DNA of 64,000 nt, taken from assembly GCF_003286085.1 (NCBI RefSeq), contig NW_020825706.1, forward strand, positions 1,984,001 through 2,048,000, in the 5' to 3' direction. Origin of the DNA: Drosophila persimilis. Lineage: Eukaryota > Arthropoda > Insecta > Diptera > Drosophilidae. This document shows positions 46,042-60,500 of the stretch, in pieces (position 1 is the first letter of the stretch; every line of letters begins with the position of its first letter). The notes under the pieces are model-generated. The model was given only the letters and a program-made list of their open reading frames with translations. It was not told the DNA's origin and did not search any database. Position numbers and translations under genes: made by a program.

Positions 46042-48024
46042 ATGGCCGATTCCAAAAAGGACTTTGAACATACTGCAGCAGACTTTGAGACGGCCATTGC
46101 GGAATGCGGTTTCGGACTCTTCAATATCCTCATGCTGTTCTGTGCTCTTCCCTGCCTCATGGCCATGGTCTTCTCCGCCTCGGCGATGTCCTATGTGATG
46201 CCCACCGCTGAATGCGACCTGAAGCTGACGCCCCTGGACAAGGGTCTTCTCAATGCTGTCACCTTTGCCGGGATGATCATTTCGGCCATACCCTGGGGCT
46301 TCATAGCCGACACCATGGGTCGCCGCGTGGTCCTCATTTGGGGCGGCTGGATCGATGGCCTGTTCGTGCTGTGCGCCGCCCTCTGCCAGGACTCCACGCA
46401 GCTGATGGTCTTCAAGTTCTTGGATGGCCTAATGTACACTGAACCATTCATCGACTGCCCCATCGATTTGCTAATGAGTTCTCTCCTTCGAACAGCATTT
46501 GCGGCCCATTTGCGGTGCTGGTCAGCTATCTGGCAGAGTTCCATGGCAAAAAGCATCGGCCCTATATCATGCTCTTTGTCGGTCTCTGCGTTTCCGCTTC
46601 GGCCACCTTTGTCCCGATACTCGCCTACCTCCTCCTGCCAGTGCACATCTTTTTCTCAGTGGGAAAAATGAACTGTGGGTATGGCCTCCCCTTCGAATGG
46701 AGCCTCGTTCTGAGTTCTTTCGTTTCTTTGGCAGTCCACACCTGGCAGATCTTCTTGATGGTCACTGCGTTGCCCAGCTTAACCAGCGGCTTGCTGCACA
46801 TCTTTCTGCCCGAAAGTCCCAAGTTTCTGATGGCCCAAGGGAACTACAACAAAGCCCTGGAGTCCCTGCAGCGGATATACGCGATGAACAAGCGCCAGAA
46901 GCGCGAAACGTATCCTGTAAGAGATTGTCAAGGGTTTCTTAAAGTAAAACTCTAAGCACTGTCCTCTCCACAGGTGAAACATCTGACCGATGCCACGCCC
47001 GATCGCTCCGATGTCCTGGATCGACCGCGACAGCCCACCTCGCGATGGGAGCGCTTCAGCAGAGCAAAACTCAAGTTCTGGGAGGGCGTGGGGCAGCTGA
47101 AGCCCATGTTTTCCAGTCCCTATCTGTGCATTTCCCTGCAAGTCTACTGCCTGCACTTTTGCCAAATAATGTGCGTGAACTCTGTGCGCCTGTGGCTGCC
47201 ACAGATCTTTGCCACCATGCACACGTTCGAGCTGCAGGGCATCAACGACACCAGCATGTGCAACGTGCTGGAGCACAACTCCCAGGTGCGGAGCATGGAC
47301 TCGGCGTCGATGCAGCGGGAATGCGACCTAGTAGGTAGGCTATCGATTGCCCCGGGCTACCAGGCTTTAAATCTAATCTAATCCCCCGAAACGAATAGCA
47401 CCAGAACCCGGGCATCTACACGGACAACATCATTGTGGCAGCCGTCGGCGTCGTGGGTTTCGTGATCATCTTTCCCCTGATGCGCATACCCCTGGTGGCG
47501 AATCACATATTGAGTGCGTCCCCTCCCTTGACCCTCTACGGTCTCTAATCTTCTCTGCTCCACAGAGGTGTTCCTCTTCATATGCGTCTTCCTTGCGGGT
47601 AGTCTGTATTTCGCCAAAACCTCGCTGGTCACCATGATCATTGCCGCTGTTTATCTGACAATGATGGGTGTCTGTGCCACAACGATTATTGGTATATCTG
47701 TGATAATGTTTCCCACGCTAATGAGGTGCGTACATCCCCCACATCCCCACAAACGCGGCTTAAATGATTTTCTCACCCACAGAACAATGGTTATATTGCT
47801 GATTATGACCTTTGGGCGACTGGGTTCGGTGGCTGGCAACATATTACTGCCGGTTTTCATGCAAATCAACTGCCCTGCCCCTTTCCTGTGGCTGGTGGCA
47901 CTGATGAGCAGTGAGTACTAGTGCTTCTCTACTGTTTCTATACGCCTAATTCCTACCACATTCAACAGTTGCGTTTATATTTTCGGTATTCCTGAAGGTC
48001 GATATAGAGCAATCACTGGCCTAA
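46042..48024 (+). CDS. SV2-like major facilitator transporter, second of the pair
   Basis: Eight exons: 46042-46433, 46496-46674, 46735-46916, 46974-47330, 47399-47513, 47566-47725, 47783-47910 and 47969-48024, giving 522 residues. The opening FETAIAECGFGLFNILMLFC, the ADTMGRRVVLIWGGWIDGLF motif and LPESPKFLMAQGNYNKALES match the upstream paralogue segment by segment. I start at ATG 46042 (MADSKKDFEH). The intron 46675-46734 is 60 bp with no in-frame stop, so its retention would add 20 residues. I call it an intron because removal makes this loop the same length as in the paralogue and both splice sites sit at the same place. The ligand is unknown. Confidence 0.91.
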
Positions 48025-48611
48025 AAGTCTCCTCCTGCTCCAAATCCTCCTCTGAGAAAACTTCTGCTGTTCTGGCCTTAGCTTTTCGCCCTGCGGAGGG
48101 GTCAGACGGGTCAGAGGATAACCGCAAATGCGAAATATGTATTAATCAACGCTATCGACTCTGCCATGCGGTTAATTCAACTTAATTACACTTTAATCAC
48201 ACGCAGACAGAAACAGAAAGTAACTTTGATTAATTTTTGCTGCTGTCTGAAAAGAAAAACTCCCCCTATATGCGTGTGTGTGTATCTGGTTAATTATTCT
48301 TTTGCGGTCATCAATTAATTTGCACAATTTGCAAAAAAAAACAACACTCGCTTTGGTTGAAAAGACACTCCTTGATATATGATATTCCCCTTTTCCCACA
48401 ATTAGTGCAACGCGCAACGCGGACATATGATACTCCCTTCTACTGAATGGAGCCCAGTTCTCATGCTATCAAAACAGAGCCAAGCGATAATTGACACATG
48501 TTGCTTTTGGGGTGGGGTTATACTTTCTTCGTTCTCCTTTTTCACGTCTACACGCAGAGAAAAAATCAGGGGGACACCTGTAACAGAGCAACAGCGCTGT
48601 TAGCATCCCAG

Positions 48612-48733
48612 GTTAACAGCCTGTTATCTCCGACGCCTCTCAGTTAACAGCCTGTTATCTCTGCCGGCTCTCAGTTAACAGCCTGTTATCGCTAGCGGCT
48701 CTCAGTTAACAGCCAGTTACAGCGCGTTCTGAG
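48612..48733. repeat. Minisatellite, four 31-bp units
   Basis: Units start at 48612, 48643, 48674 and 48705 with GTTAACAGCCTGTTATC (last unit diverged). Each carries the imperfect dyad AACAG-CCTGTT. Confidence 0.92.
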
Positions 48734-48751
48734 ATTGCACACGATGTTATC

Positions 48752-48796
48752 ACGATCCACACGATCCAGACGATCCACACGATCCTCACCATCCAA
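48752..48796. repeat. Short tandem repeat, five 9-bp units
   Basis: ACGATCCAC-type units start at 48752, 48761, 48770 and 48779, ending in a variant ACCATCC. It lies 20 bp after the 31-bp minisatellite. Confidence 0.85.
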
Positions 48797-51581
48797 ACGG
48801 CTCTCGGCCAGCCTTTGGCTTGTTCTGCTATTTATTTACCGAATGTTTATGGGCGTATTTTCTTTTTTCTCTTAGTGTAGGCTTTTCTTTTTTATTGTTT
48901 TATATTCATAGTTTTATCCTGGTTGTCGGGGTGCCTACCTTTCATCCCCCTCCCACTCGAAATAAATTTGCCTAAAAGTCTGCTTAATGCATAAATGTTT
49001 TACTAACATTTTTATCCACAATTCCCTTTGGGATTTTTTTAGGGCTTCTATTTTCGCACACTCTATAAAAACCGCCAGGGAACAACAAATGCGCATAAAT
49101 TTATCATAATAAACATGCATAAATCGCGGTGAATACTCCTCCCACCCCATTCGCCCCCAACAAATGTGCAGAAATATGTTTAGGGCGTAATGAGTGGCTC
49201 GTACGCTGAAAGGGGGCGGGGCCACAGAGTCATAAACTAAATGAAACTGAATCGTAAAAAAAAACCTAAACATGGCAATGCATATAACACTCGTATGCGT
49301 TCGTGTGTGGGTGTGTTGGTCCTGGACCTCAGAGTGGGGGGGGGCCTCTGCTCCTAGTTACATGTGTATCTGTCTATCTGTGAAAACTGGGGGAGGCCAC
49401 GCCAAATGTCCAGTCATAATCACACAAAAGTGCAAATATATCCACGCACGCATCACGCTGGAGGGCAGGAGATATGGAGGGGGTTCCCAGGGGGAGTCAG
49501 ACATACAACATTTGCAGACATTAGCAAACACAAAAATACAACAAACAACGTTTCTAAGAGAGGGCTGTAACCGAGCTTACGGCTAGGGGATACCCTGTAT
49601 TCAGAGAAGCCAAAGGCATAATGGGAAGACAAATATAATAGGGTATGGATGTATTGGGAGTTGTTGGGAGACATCAATAGGTTTTTCAATATCATTTCTA
49701 TGAAAAATCACCAGAGAAAGGGATTTTGGGAATGCTATTACAACATATACAGATGCTAAGACACAGTGGGAGAGAGAGAGGAGTGTGCTTCACTCTTTTT
49801 CACTGTCTCTCTGCTAAATCCCCTACTCTCCTGCTCTCTTCTTTCCTTCCTTTGGTTGATTTAACACTTATAAGCTTCCATATCTATGCCACCCATATAC
49901 CCCTCTATTCCCTAGTACTCAGTACAGGGTACAATAACCACACACATACACCAAACCATACCATCGAAATCCTTCACATTCAGAGACCTTGAAGTGGAGT
50001 GGCCATTGTGCTCGTGTCTCGCGTCCCCTCTGGCACTCATTTGCAGGTCATTCATCATGACAACACGGTGCTTGAAATTTATTTCGTGGCAGCAGAAAAG
50101 CGGCAGCGTAACAAGTAAAAGAAGTAAACAAAGTTACAGCCAAAGGATAATAGAGTTAGGACACCCCCTTGATGTAACAAAACCATGATTTATTTATGGC
50201 AGATGCTAGCGACAGATCTGGCGCCAAAAGAGCATCAAGAGCCAAGGAGTTCCCAACAGGATATTGACCTCAGAGAGCACTCCGTGTCCTGCAAGGACAC
50301 TAAAAATAATGTCCAGCATTCGGATATCTTTTGTACTCCAGGAATGGGCGGGCCATTCAAAAAGGTCTTCAGGTGATTTTTAAAAGAAAAACAAAAACAG
50401 AGAGACTGTTAGGTTGCCATAAAAGCTGCTGCAACATGTTGCCAAGGGAGTAATGTTGCCGCCAGTTGTCCTCTCAACAGGTTGCGTGCTGCCCTGCCCG
50501 CCCCCCCCTGCGTATTCCTTTTGTTCTTCCTACGGTCGTATATGTAACTCAGTCGACGGCGGCACTTGCAGCACTAAAGAACGCGCGCACAAAACACGAA
50601 AACAATAAACGAAACAACTGTTAACATCCGACGCCATTTTAAAGCTCTAACGGTCGGCTTGTGTGTCTGTGTGGGCCATAAAAAAAGGGCCAAAAAATTT
50701 CAAAGTGGTGCATAAAAAGTGCAGCGAATCAACAAAAGATTGCATTTAAAAATAAATTGTCAAAAAAAACGGAAAGGGTGAAAATATCAACAGATTTTAA
50801 TCATAGAAAAAAGCAATGAAAGCAACTAAAAAAAATATTGAAAAAACGGAGAATTTTTATGAAATTAAAGTGATAAAAAGCTGGATTAAATCGAGCGGCA
50901 TTATTGGATAAATATAATGTTTTTGTAATGGAATATGAGTTCGAGTGGTTTCCCAAAGAAAAAAGAGAAAAAGAAATACAATAAAAAATTAATAAATTAT
51001 TTTAAAAAAAGAGATTGAATGTGATTAATGTTTAAATTATGAATTAAATCCAGCTGAAACCAATATGGAAATTTAATCAACTCCTGAGACCTGAAATAAT
51101 TAAGATATATCATATATATTTTCGTGTGAATTTAAAAAGGTGTTTTTAAGCCGAAATGGAATTAATGGCATAATATATGAATTATTAAATATTTGATGTG
51201 AAGTGCGTGTACGTAATATACTAATTGAATAACATTTCCCCTCGATGCCATGGCGCCGCCTTGCCCCAGGCTGTGCAACGTGCAACGCCCCTCAAATTAA
51301 ACGCCTCCAAGCCACTGATGTGGTGCTGGCCGGGCACAACCCGCGTGGAATCCATTGAAAGACCTCCCACAAAAGAAATCCCCAGGACATTAACGGAAAG
51401 AGAGACAGAAAGGAGGAGTAATTACGGTGCATGGGCAACGACAAAAAGGTTTCTATGGCATTAGGTGTGGCATAAGTTGGCCAGGGATCAGCCAGTGCAT
51501 TTAAGTACACACAAACGTGAGGGAGTCCTTGCGCAACATAAATACAGTCGCAGTCGCAGTCGCAGTCGCAGAGTCCTTAAG

Positions 51582-54500
51582 ATGTCGGAGATTGTGGACA
51601 CGGAGCTGCTGGTGAACTGCACCATCCTGGCGGTGCGGCGCTTCGAGCTCAACAGCATCGTGAATACCACGCTCCTGAATAGCTTCAATCGCACGGAGGT
51701 GGTCAGCCTGCTGGCGGGATTCATCGAGAACCGCGACAATCTCGAGAGCATCGACGAGGCAAAGTGAGTGGCAGAGCCCGCCGTCTTTTCATTAACTTAT
51801 TTCCTGGTATTTTCCCCCCATCCCCCACCCCCATCCCCACCATTCTGGCTAACAAAGTTATGCAAATGAAACGGAAGAGTTGTCGCGTGGGGGGGGGCTG
51901 AATTGAATAAAGTTTTCCCCCCCATCACCAGACAGACAGTCGTCTGTGCTGCTGCTCATTATGGCACCTGGCAAAGGGACGTGCTCTGTCAGGCTATCAA
52001 ACAAGAGCTCCAGATGATAGTTTTAATTGGGGTTCAAGTGTTTGCTTGGCATGGAATTCTGGTAAAATGTGGTAAAATGCAGCGTGTGCAATATACAATT
52101 TCCTAAGCTGCCACTTCAACTATTTCCAGCGTAATCTTATTACCAAATACTTGAGCCTTTGGCCCCAAACATTAAGCATTGAAAATTGCAATTTAATTGA
52201 TGGTTTTGCCACTTGTGCATACTTATTGCCGACAGTCTAAAATATCTCCTCGTTTGGCACTCATTAAGGCGGCTTTTGAAATGTGAAAGGCTGAACACCA
52301 GCGCAGAGCAGTACAATCTTTTGGTCATGGAAATATCCCTTAATCGGTGTAATTATTTTCGGCTGACCAAGAACTTAAACCGCTTTCCATGCCATTAATA
52401 ATGCCATGCCAACGGGAATCATCCACAAAGTGAAAACCTTTAAAGGTTCTCCTCGAAAAACAAGCATAATAAATGTTCTTCACTTGTTATTCGAATCGAA
52501 TTTGATACGTGTACGGGTTCGGCTCTGTTTTGGTCCTGGCTAATTAAGCTCTTACTTTGTTTTTCACATTCGAATGTTGCCTGTCGAAGGATGCTCTCTG
52601 AAAGTGGGTTGGGAGGTATGGAGCAGCCTTGGCAAATGAAAATTGAATTGCTTTGCAGAAAGAAGTGGAAATTAAATGCCTGTTTTGCAGTTTAAACTTT
52701 GACTTTTTCGAAATAATCTACTTCATAGACGAGGGGGCGTATACGTATTGTTGGATGTCGGAAAATTCTTTTGGTTTTGACAGCTTTTCCGAAACTAAAG
52801 CAATCAATATTTGCTGCATTTTGAGTTTTCATTGCATGGAACAGACATCTGGTTATGGCTTTCACTACAAACGATTGCAATTAGTAAGTTTTTCCCTTCT
52901 GATTTCCCCCATTTGCTCTCTTGATGTCTGTTCAGGCGGCCCTCAAAGGCTTCCAATTAGAAGAGCATAAAACCACCTTTGAATCATGATTCCATTGAAG
53001 AATGTTCAACAATTATGAAACTACAATATCCATCATCATCATCGTACTTTCCTGGAACGGGAATCATCCAAAAAGACCATCCTTAAAGCCCACTCCCTGT
53101 ACTGCTACATCCTTAAAGCCCCTCCTCTCTAGGGAGAGATCCCCCCACTGAATTCTCAGCTATTTTTATGTAATTATTCTGTTTGCATCGAGAAATAGCA
53201 AAGGGCCACCATAAGCCGTTGGGGCTTTGGGCGCAAAAATAGACACAAGAATTCCACTAATTGTTTTGCTCCGAAAGGCTCTGAAAAGGTGACAAAAAAC
53301 AAAGAAAGAAAGCGGGAAAAGCCAGGGAGAGAACCTCACAAATAATTAAATTCAGACAAATGGAAAAAGAAACTTTGACAGAGAAAGAAAATGCCATTGG
53401 AAATGGTTTTTCGAAGAGCGTTGGGGATTTTATGAGTGGCAGGAGTTATAGTAAAAGGACATTTGTTTATTCAGGCCTTTGGGCAGCAGGTGAACTGTCG
53501 TCTCCTCCGCTTAAGCTCATTATATGTGCGTGCCCCATGCCCCATGACTTGGAGTGGGTTCAATCAGGGCCAAAGCGTCTTGGACACGGCCCATGGATTA
53601 TGTATGGCAAGAACAGCTTGACAGCAGCAGCTCTGGCAGTCACTTTGCGATGGGTTTGTGTCCTCCAATGAGTGGCTGTCAACGGTGCGTATACGCAACG
53701 GGTTCCATGTCCATGGGGCGTGCAAGGCTTATACGTAATGACGTAGATGCCATGTCCACACCGCGTATACGGAATGCCAGTAAGTAGCACCAGCAACCGA
53801 TGGATGGACAAAGTTTATTACAAAGTCAATTTAAAGGAGAGTTTACCCTTTTTCCCTTTCGATGATGTTTATGGCATTTCATACGCTTATTGATTCCGAT
53901 GTTCAGCCAATGATAACGCCGGAACAAAGGACACAGGACATTAGTCCTCATCCTGCCATCCATTCTTCCCATTTCCCAGTTTCCACTTCCCACTGTGCTG
54001 CTGCGTCCATCAGGATATGGGCGGAGGGCGCCGGGCGGTGGGCGGCGGGCGGCGGGGCTTTGGCATTTTTATGGCAAGGCTCAAATCCAATCAGAATGGA
54101 TGGAACACATAAAAATAAGAGTGGCCCAGGCACCACGACTGGTGAATGCACTGAAAGGTTATATAAAAAGCTTCAGAATTATAGTTCAAAAGTTAGTAAA
54201 GTCTTCTGCAATCTTCTGGCTTCAATTCCGATGGAAACTCTGGGCTCTGGGCTTTCAACATCCCTTTGTGCCTTCAGTCAACCGCCTGTCGAAACGGCAA
54301 TACCCCTTGGACAGAGTCCTTCGACTCGTACATTCCGGATGAAAATCGAAAGAAATTGTTTGGATTAGGCCCTGGACAGAAGAGCCAGAAGGAGAAGGAT
54401 GACTCGATATATCTCTCGGATGAGGCCACCACTCAAGGGGCTTTCCCTGGAATGGGTTTTGTCTATTATAATGTGCTCTTTGGCCAGTCCTTGTTTTCTT

Positions 54501-57500
54501 GGGGATGTGGCAGTAAGTGAAAGGAGGAGGGAGGGGCAGTGTTGCAGTTTAGCAATTTGCTTATGACAAATTTTTCAATTATCTTTTTTCTCACCCAAAC
54601 ACGAGGACTGGTGCCCAACGAAGGGGGGACTGTAATGAACGAGAAGTAGAGGAGACCGCAATAAGGGAGAGGTAGAGGGGACCGCAATGATGGAGAGGTA
54701 GAGGGGGCCCTCAATGAAGCAGAGGTAGAGGAGGCCTCAAATGAGGAGGCCAAAGAGTGGCAGGAGGTGCAACAAGAGCAGTAGCTGCAAATGAAGAGGC
54801 GCCACAGGAGCAGGCTAAAGAGGAGGTAGAGGCAGAGGCATAGGCAGAGGAAGGCATCAACTTGCGATACACGAATGCAAATGAAACAGATATTCGAATG
54901 GCAGTATGAAAATTTAATGGCCACTCGATGAAGAGGCACACAGCAACATGCAACATGGTATCCTTGGGTCAAGTGTTGCACCAGAGTGATAGGGAGCAAG
55001 TGGACCACCTCTCGTGTTGTGTTAATAAATCTTTAAATGGGAAATTAACTCATTTGTGAGAGTGTCCTTTCTGTATTTTATGGCTGCCAAGGGACTGGGC
55101 TGTGAATGAAAATGATTATGACTACGAGGATTAAGATGATGTATTAAATGATGATTGAAGACTAAAGATTAGGCATCGATAAACAAAAATATTTATGGCC
55201 CAGGGAAGAGCACCTTCGAAGGACGTGACGCCGGCAGTGGCCATAAGTTGTTAAACTTTGGCCAGAAGCAGCAGCAGAAGCAGCAAAACTATGAACACTG
55301 TTTCCACCTGCCTGATGCACTCCAAAGTGGGGGGACTCCCCCTATCCCTCTTCCCCTCTCTCCACTTTGCGCAGTAGATCGAAAGCTCAGAAGCCAGGTA
55401 GATGGAAGACCGCCAATTTGGTCTGCATCGCTGGTTTCCCTACGATGCATAAAATATGCAGAGGAAAATAATAAGCGAGCAGGGAAATGCAGAGTCACAA
55501 CTGCGGCAACAGGAAAATTGTTGACAGTTTTCGCAGCACGAAATGTGGCAGCCACCACCCATCAAGGGCCAGCAACAACAACTATTAGCAGGGCTAATGG
55601 TAACGAATTACATTTTTGAGTACTGAAGGGAGTTAGAGAGGAAAGGGAGAACCCTTTTCATTGACTCTTCGGCAAATGACTGGCAATTTATTCGAGCCCC
55701 CACTCGACAGGAAATTGCCTATGGTTCAGGCCTCTAATTGATGATAATTTCTTTGATGCCGACCCCCTCCCTCCGGTAATTGCTGATTCATTTTTAATTT
55801 GATTTGCATCGATCAAAGAAGCATTTAGCACGTAATTTAGTCGGGATCGATAATGTCTAAATGAAGGCAAAGTAAAGCCTCAACAATCCTCACACAACAT
55901 CGTAAGAGAAATGGTCTCAATCTTCCATTTAAAGACTCGATTGTTTGGGGATCGATAATGTCTAAGTGAAGGCAAAGTAAAGCCTTAGCAATCCTCACCC
56001 AAAATCGTGACAGAAATGGTCGCAATTTTCCCTTTAAAGATTCCCTTTTAATCTTCCAGTATCCATTAGCCATCGAAAAACTTAAGCTGATTTATAAATA
56101 CAAAAAACCTGTTGAAAAACCGAAATAAAACATTCATAAGTACTCGTTCAACATTTATTCAATTATGCTAAATGCGAATATTAAAATAATTGCCCCTTGA
56201 TTGATGGATAATTTTAATCCATATAATTAGCTATATATGTATGAATATAATCAATAATTCGAGAGCGCAATGAAACGAAGGAGGGCGAAAAAATTAGCAT
56301 TGAAAGGGGCCCTAAAAAGTATGCTATGTCTTTAAAAAATGTTTAAATCGAATTTCATTCGTTCTTGCAGCATTTTCCCAATCGAAGCAGACATTCTCGT
56401 GAAAAACCATTTCCGTTTCAATGCCAACAAAAATTTGTCCGCCACAATTTTATAGGAATTTTTTTCGGGCCTTTCATTGGTGGAAAAATTTGCATTTGCG
56501 AAAATATCATGCTGTTTGTGGGCCAAAAATGCTCTTCGGGGAAATCACTGAAGCTCCCCACTGTCATTAGTAGTGGTGGTTCTTGGGGTGAAAGGACACA
56601 GGGTCCTTCAGACGGATGTAATTAGTTGACTGCTGATGGGGCAACACTTCCGTTCGTAGATGGTTATTATTATTACAGGAACAAACGGCAGTTTAGCACG
56701 GATTTATAAGGCCATCCAACTCAATTATCCCCCAGCACAGAGGGGCCCCAAAATAAATTACTTTAATCAACTTAAATTCGAGTGAGGCAAGGCCTTGGCT
56801 TTTCCTTTGCTTCTCTTTGGGATCATAAATCTGCCAGGAAGCTTTTTCTTTCTTTTCCTCAGACAGCTGCAATTATCATAATCGAAAAAGGCAGTGGAAA
56901 AATCGACAGTTTTTCCCCCCTAAAAAGGCAAACTTTTCAAACAAAAAAGGACCGGAAAAATGTCGGCCAAAAGGATGTGTGTTTATGGGAATGCATTGAA
57001 CGGCTGCGGATGCTCACGAATATGCAAATATTTTTGCATTTTCCATGGCACTCAACTAATTAATTTTCGTGAATATTGAATCACAAATAAAAGTAGGGAA
57101 AATGATCAGAATATTTAACAGTATCTTTGTCCTGCCATTTAATGATGATTGTACTTCTCCCGAAGGAGGCCTTCTGTTCGTGTTAAACCTCTAATTAAAT
57201 GGGAAATCTATCCTCGGAATAACAAGAACGTAATGCGATATACATGCGAGTAGCAAAATTACAGCAAAATCTCCATCAAATGATAGCCAGACTGAGGCTT
57301 AAGTATCCCATGAAATGGACACCCAAGTTGCTGGACGCCGCAGGACTCTGCCTCTCAGTTGTGCCACATTTGTGGGGCGGCACGCCCAAATTCCCAGTAA
57401 AGTCATTGCTTGAAGAGGGTTCAATCTATTGGAGATGATTCGAACAGATTTATGAATAAAATTGATTTATTGCAGGGGTTTCTATAGTTCTATATTTATT

Positions 57501-60500
57501 TACACAAATATTCATAGAAATAGAAGCTGCTTTATTTTCCCAAAAAGCCAAACCATTTACTGGTTTATTCTCTTGTTGAATAGCCAAAAGCCATATTCAT
57601 AGCAAAAAAAACCCTAAAAATTTGTATGGCCTCCCGCAATCATTGGATTTCTGTCTGTCTTTTTGTCAAGTTTATTGAACTGTAAGCCGAAGCGAATCAG
57701 AACCATATGTGCGTGGTCCTGCCAGCAATTATAAGGGAAAACTGTGGCAAATAAATCACATGTTTTTCTGCTCTAATTCAATTGCAACTGCAGCAAAAGT
57801 TAACTTAAAATTAATTACGAATCTACGAATATATCGGAATATACGCATCGGAACAATGGCCATCATTTGGGGCATCTCTCTATTGAATTTAGGTCCTGCT
57901 GCTGCGTGACGGCCCTGGCAGTCACATGCCTCATGGGGCACACATGTACAGCGAGAGAGCGAGATAGAGGCATGCGATAAGTCGTCGAACAAAGTGCCAC
58001 TAATTAATGGTGGGGTTTTGTCAACCATCCAGTGGTGTCCAGTGGTTATCAAAGGGAAAGCCAACGACAAAGACTGTTGCCTGGAAATTAATTAGTCAAC
58101 AGACAACATCCGCCATCCTGCTGTCGTCCTGCTGTCACCGCTAGTAGTTGTGATTAGCATAATCTCTTACATGCTAATCAGTGCTGCTCCTCTCTCACTC
58201 TCTTCTTGATTGGGAGTCCTGTGCTGCTCCTCTCTCTCCCTGATTGGGAGTCTTGTGCTGCTCCTCTCTCCCCCTTCTTGATTGGGAGTGCTGTGCTGCT
58301 CATCTGTCTCTCTTTGACGGCTGTCCTGTCGATTGCTGCTCATTTCTGCTGCTAACCCCACGCACCGTCTCCCAACGGATGTCAGTCCAATGAAATTACA
58401 ACACAATTTCTTGTGGAGTTCCTTCTGGACCTGGGCCTGGACCTCGACCTGCTGCTGCTTCCTTCAATTTTTCGCCACGGACGTTTCTTTTGTGGCAAGT
58501 TTTCCCTTCGCCCCAGCTAGTGCTTCATTGATTTTCTATTGTTATGGCTCTCAATTGAAAAGTTGCAGGCACTCTGTGATTGAACTTTCCCCCAAAACAT
58601 TCGGACCAGACCAGAAGCAGAGCTTTCAACTGTGAAAAATATAATACTTTAAGGACCCACGCTTTAGACCCTGCAAAAGTGTACATTATAGTTATTTTTG
58701 CTGATTCCTGTTGTGATTTTTGCAGAGACTTTCTCACCGAGTGCCTGTTTCCATCGCCGACGCGTCCGTACGAGTTGCCATGGGAGCAGAAAACGATTTG
58801 GGCCATCGTTTTTGGCCTGATGATGTTTGTGGCCATTGCCGGCAATGGAATTGTACTCTGGATTGTAACAGGTAAGCGCAGGTGCTGCTTGAAAGCTCTT
58901 GGGAAACTGCAAATACCAAAATCCCGTATACGCCGCTTTGGCCCATCGATTCCTTCTTAATATCCGAAACGATTTTTGGCTCTCCGCAGGACATCGCAGC
59001 ATGAGAACGGTCACAAATTACTTCCTGCTGAACCTTAGCATCGCCGACCTGCTCATGTCCTCGCTGAACTGTGTCTTCAATTTCATATTCATGGTGAACT
59101 CCGATTGGCCATTCGGCTCCATTTATTGCACCATCAATAATTTTGTGGCCAATGTCACGGTCTCCACATCGGTCTTCACACTCGTGGCCATCAGTTTTGA
59201 CAGGTAAGTCCTCGCTCTCTCTCTCTCTCTCTCTCTCTGTTACCCTTTCTCCATTCTTTCCACTAATCTTGTGCGTTGTGCGGCACTTCCGTTTCCGGTT
59301 ACTATTTCGCCTGCAGGTACATCGCCATTGTGCATCCGCTGAAGCGTCGCACGTCCCGTCGGAAGGTACGATTCATTCTGGTGATGATCTGGGCCCTAAG
59401 CTGCGTTCTGTCGGCCCCCTGCCTTCTCTACTCCAGCATCATGACCAAACAGTAAGTGGCAGTAGTAATTTCCACCAAAAAACGCAGCCAGCGTCAGCAT
59501 CATGCGTTCCCATTCTCATCCTCTAATCCTCCTTGGAGCACAAGATTCCTTTCTCGTTTGGCAAGCCATGGAGCTTAGGATCTTGGCTGTTTCGTCTCCT
59601 GATGTACATGTAAATTTACATACCTGCTCCCCATCCAGCATCCATCTAAATCACCTTCCACGAATAGGCGCCCAGTCCTCATTTGAATTTTACACAAAAT
59701 GTTGCCGCTTTCGGTGGGTGTCCTGTTTAATAGAATTGAAGCATTTTTTATTTCGACTCCAGGATAAAAGGTCTCCCTAGGCAACAGACTTCAGACATAA
59801 TAAAGATGGCAAGTTCATATATCAAAATGCGACGAGATGCGGGGGCCCTCTCGAGTGAGAGTCAAACGAGGGCGTATTCTGACAGGGAGGAGATACACTC
59901 CTGCGGACGTGATAGTGTGCCTGTGTGTGTGGGGGGAGCACAAAATTGTATAACCAATTTCGAGGGATGACGGATGATAGAGGAACAGAAACAAATACCA
60001 GAAGCTACAAAAATTGGAACAGCCAACAACTAAAAGGTACCCCCAGGACAGACCACAGATAAAGTTTGAACAGTCAAATGCATTCGTTCTCGTTACCGAG
60101 TATCCGTACCCGTTTCTGTAACCGTATCCCTGTAGAGTACGAAGCAAATATTTGAGTGCCACCAACGAAGTCCGTGTGCTTACTGGCTGACCGCAGAGTC
60201 CTGGTCTCAACGCTTCGGGTCCAGGAAATTTCCATTTAAATCAATTGAGAGATAGAGGGTGAAAGCTGGGTGCCACTGACAGCCAAAACGGGTATCTCTG
60301 GGGTTGAGAGGTCGAGAGTTTTGGTCGAAATTATTACCTGTCTGCCATGTTGTTAATGGTCCCGAGAATAGCCCTTAAGCGTGGGCTCTTTTGAGGGCAT
60401 TAAGTGTTTTATAATTTTGTAAATTAGGTTTTCCATTTCCCCATTCCTCATTCCCCATTTCATTTCCGGCGTGAAAATTTACGGCTTTTTATGTCTTGTG

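Larger units (their letters stand above)
48025..51581. other. Intergenic: transporter 3' flank and TkR86C upstream region
   Basis: No protein-coding exon is supported; open frames here are short and lack features. Poly-purine and A-rich low-complexity DNA fills 50690-51020. The 48612-48796 repeats are listed separately. A CAGTCG microsatellite at 51546-51570 lies in what is probably the TkR86C 5' UTR. Confidence 0.45.
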
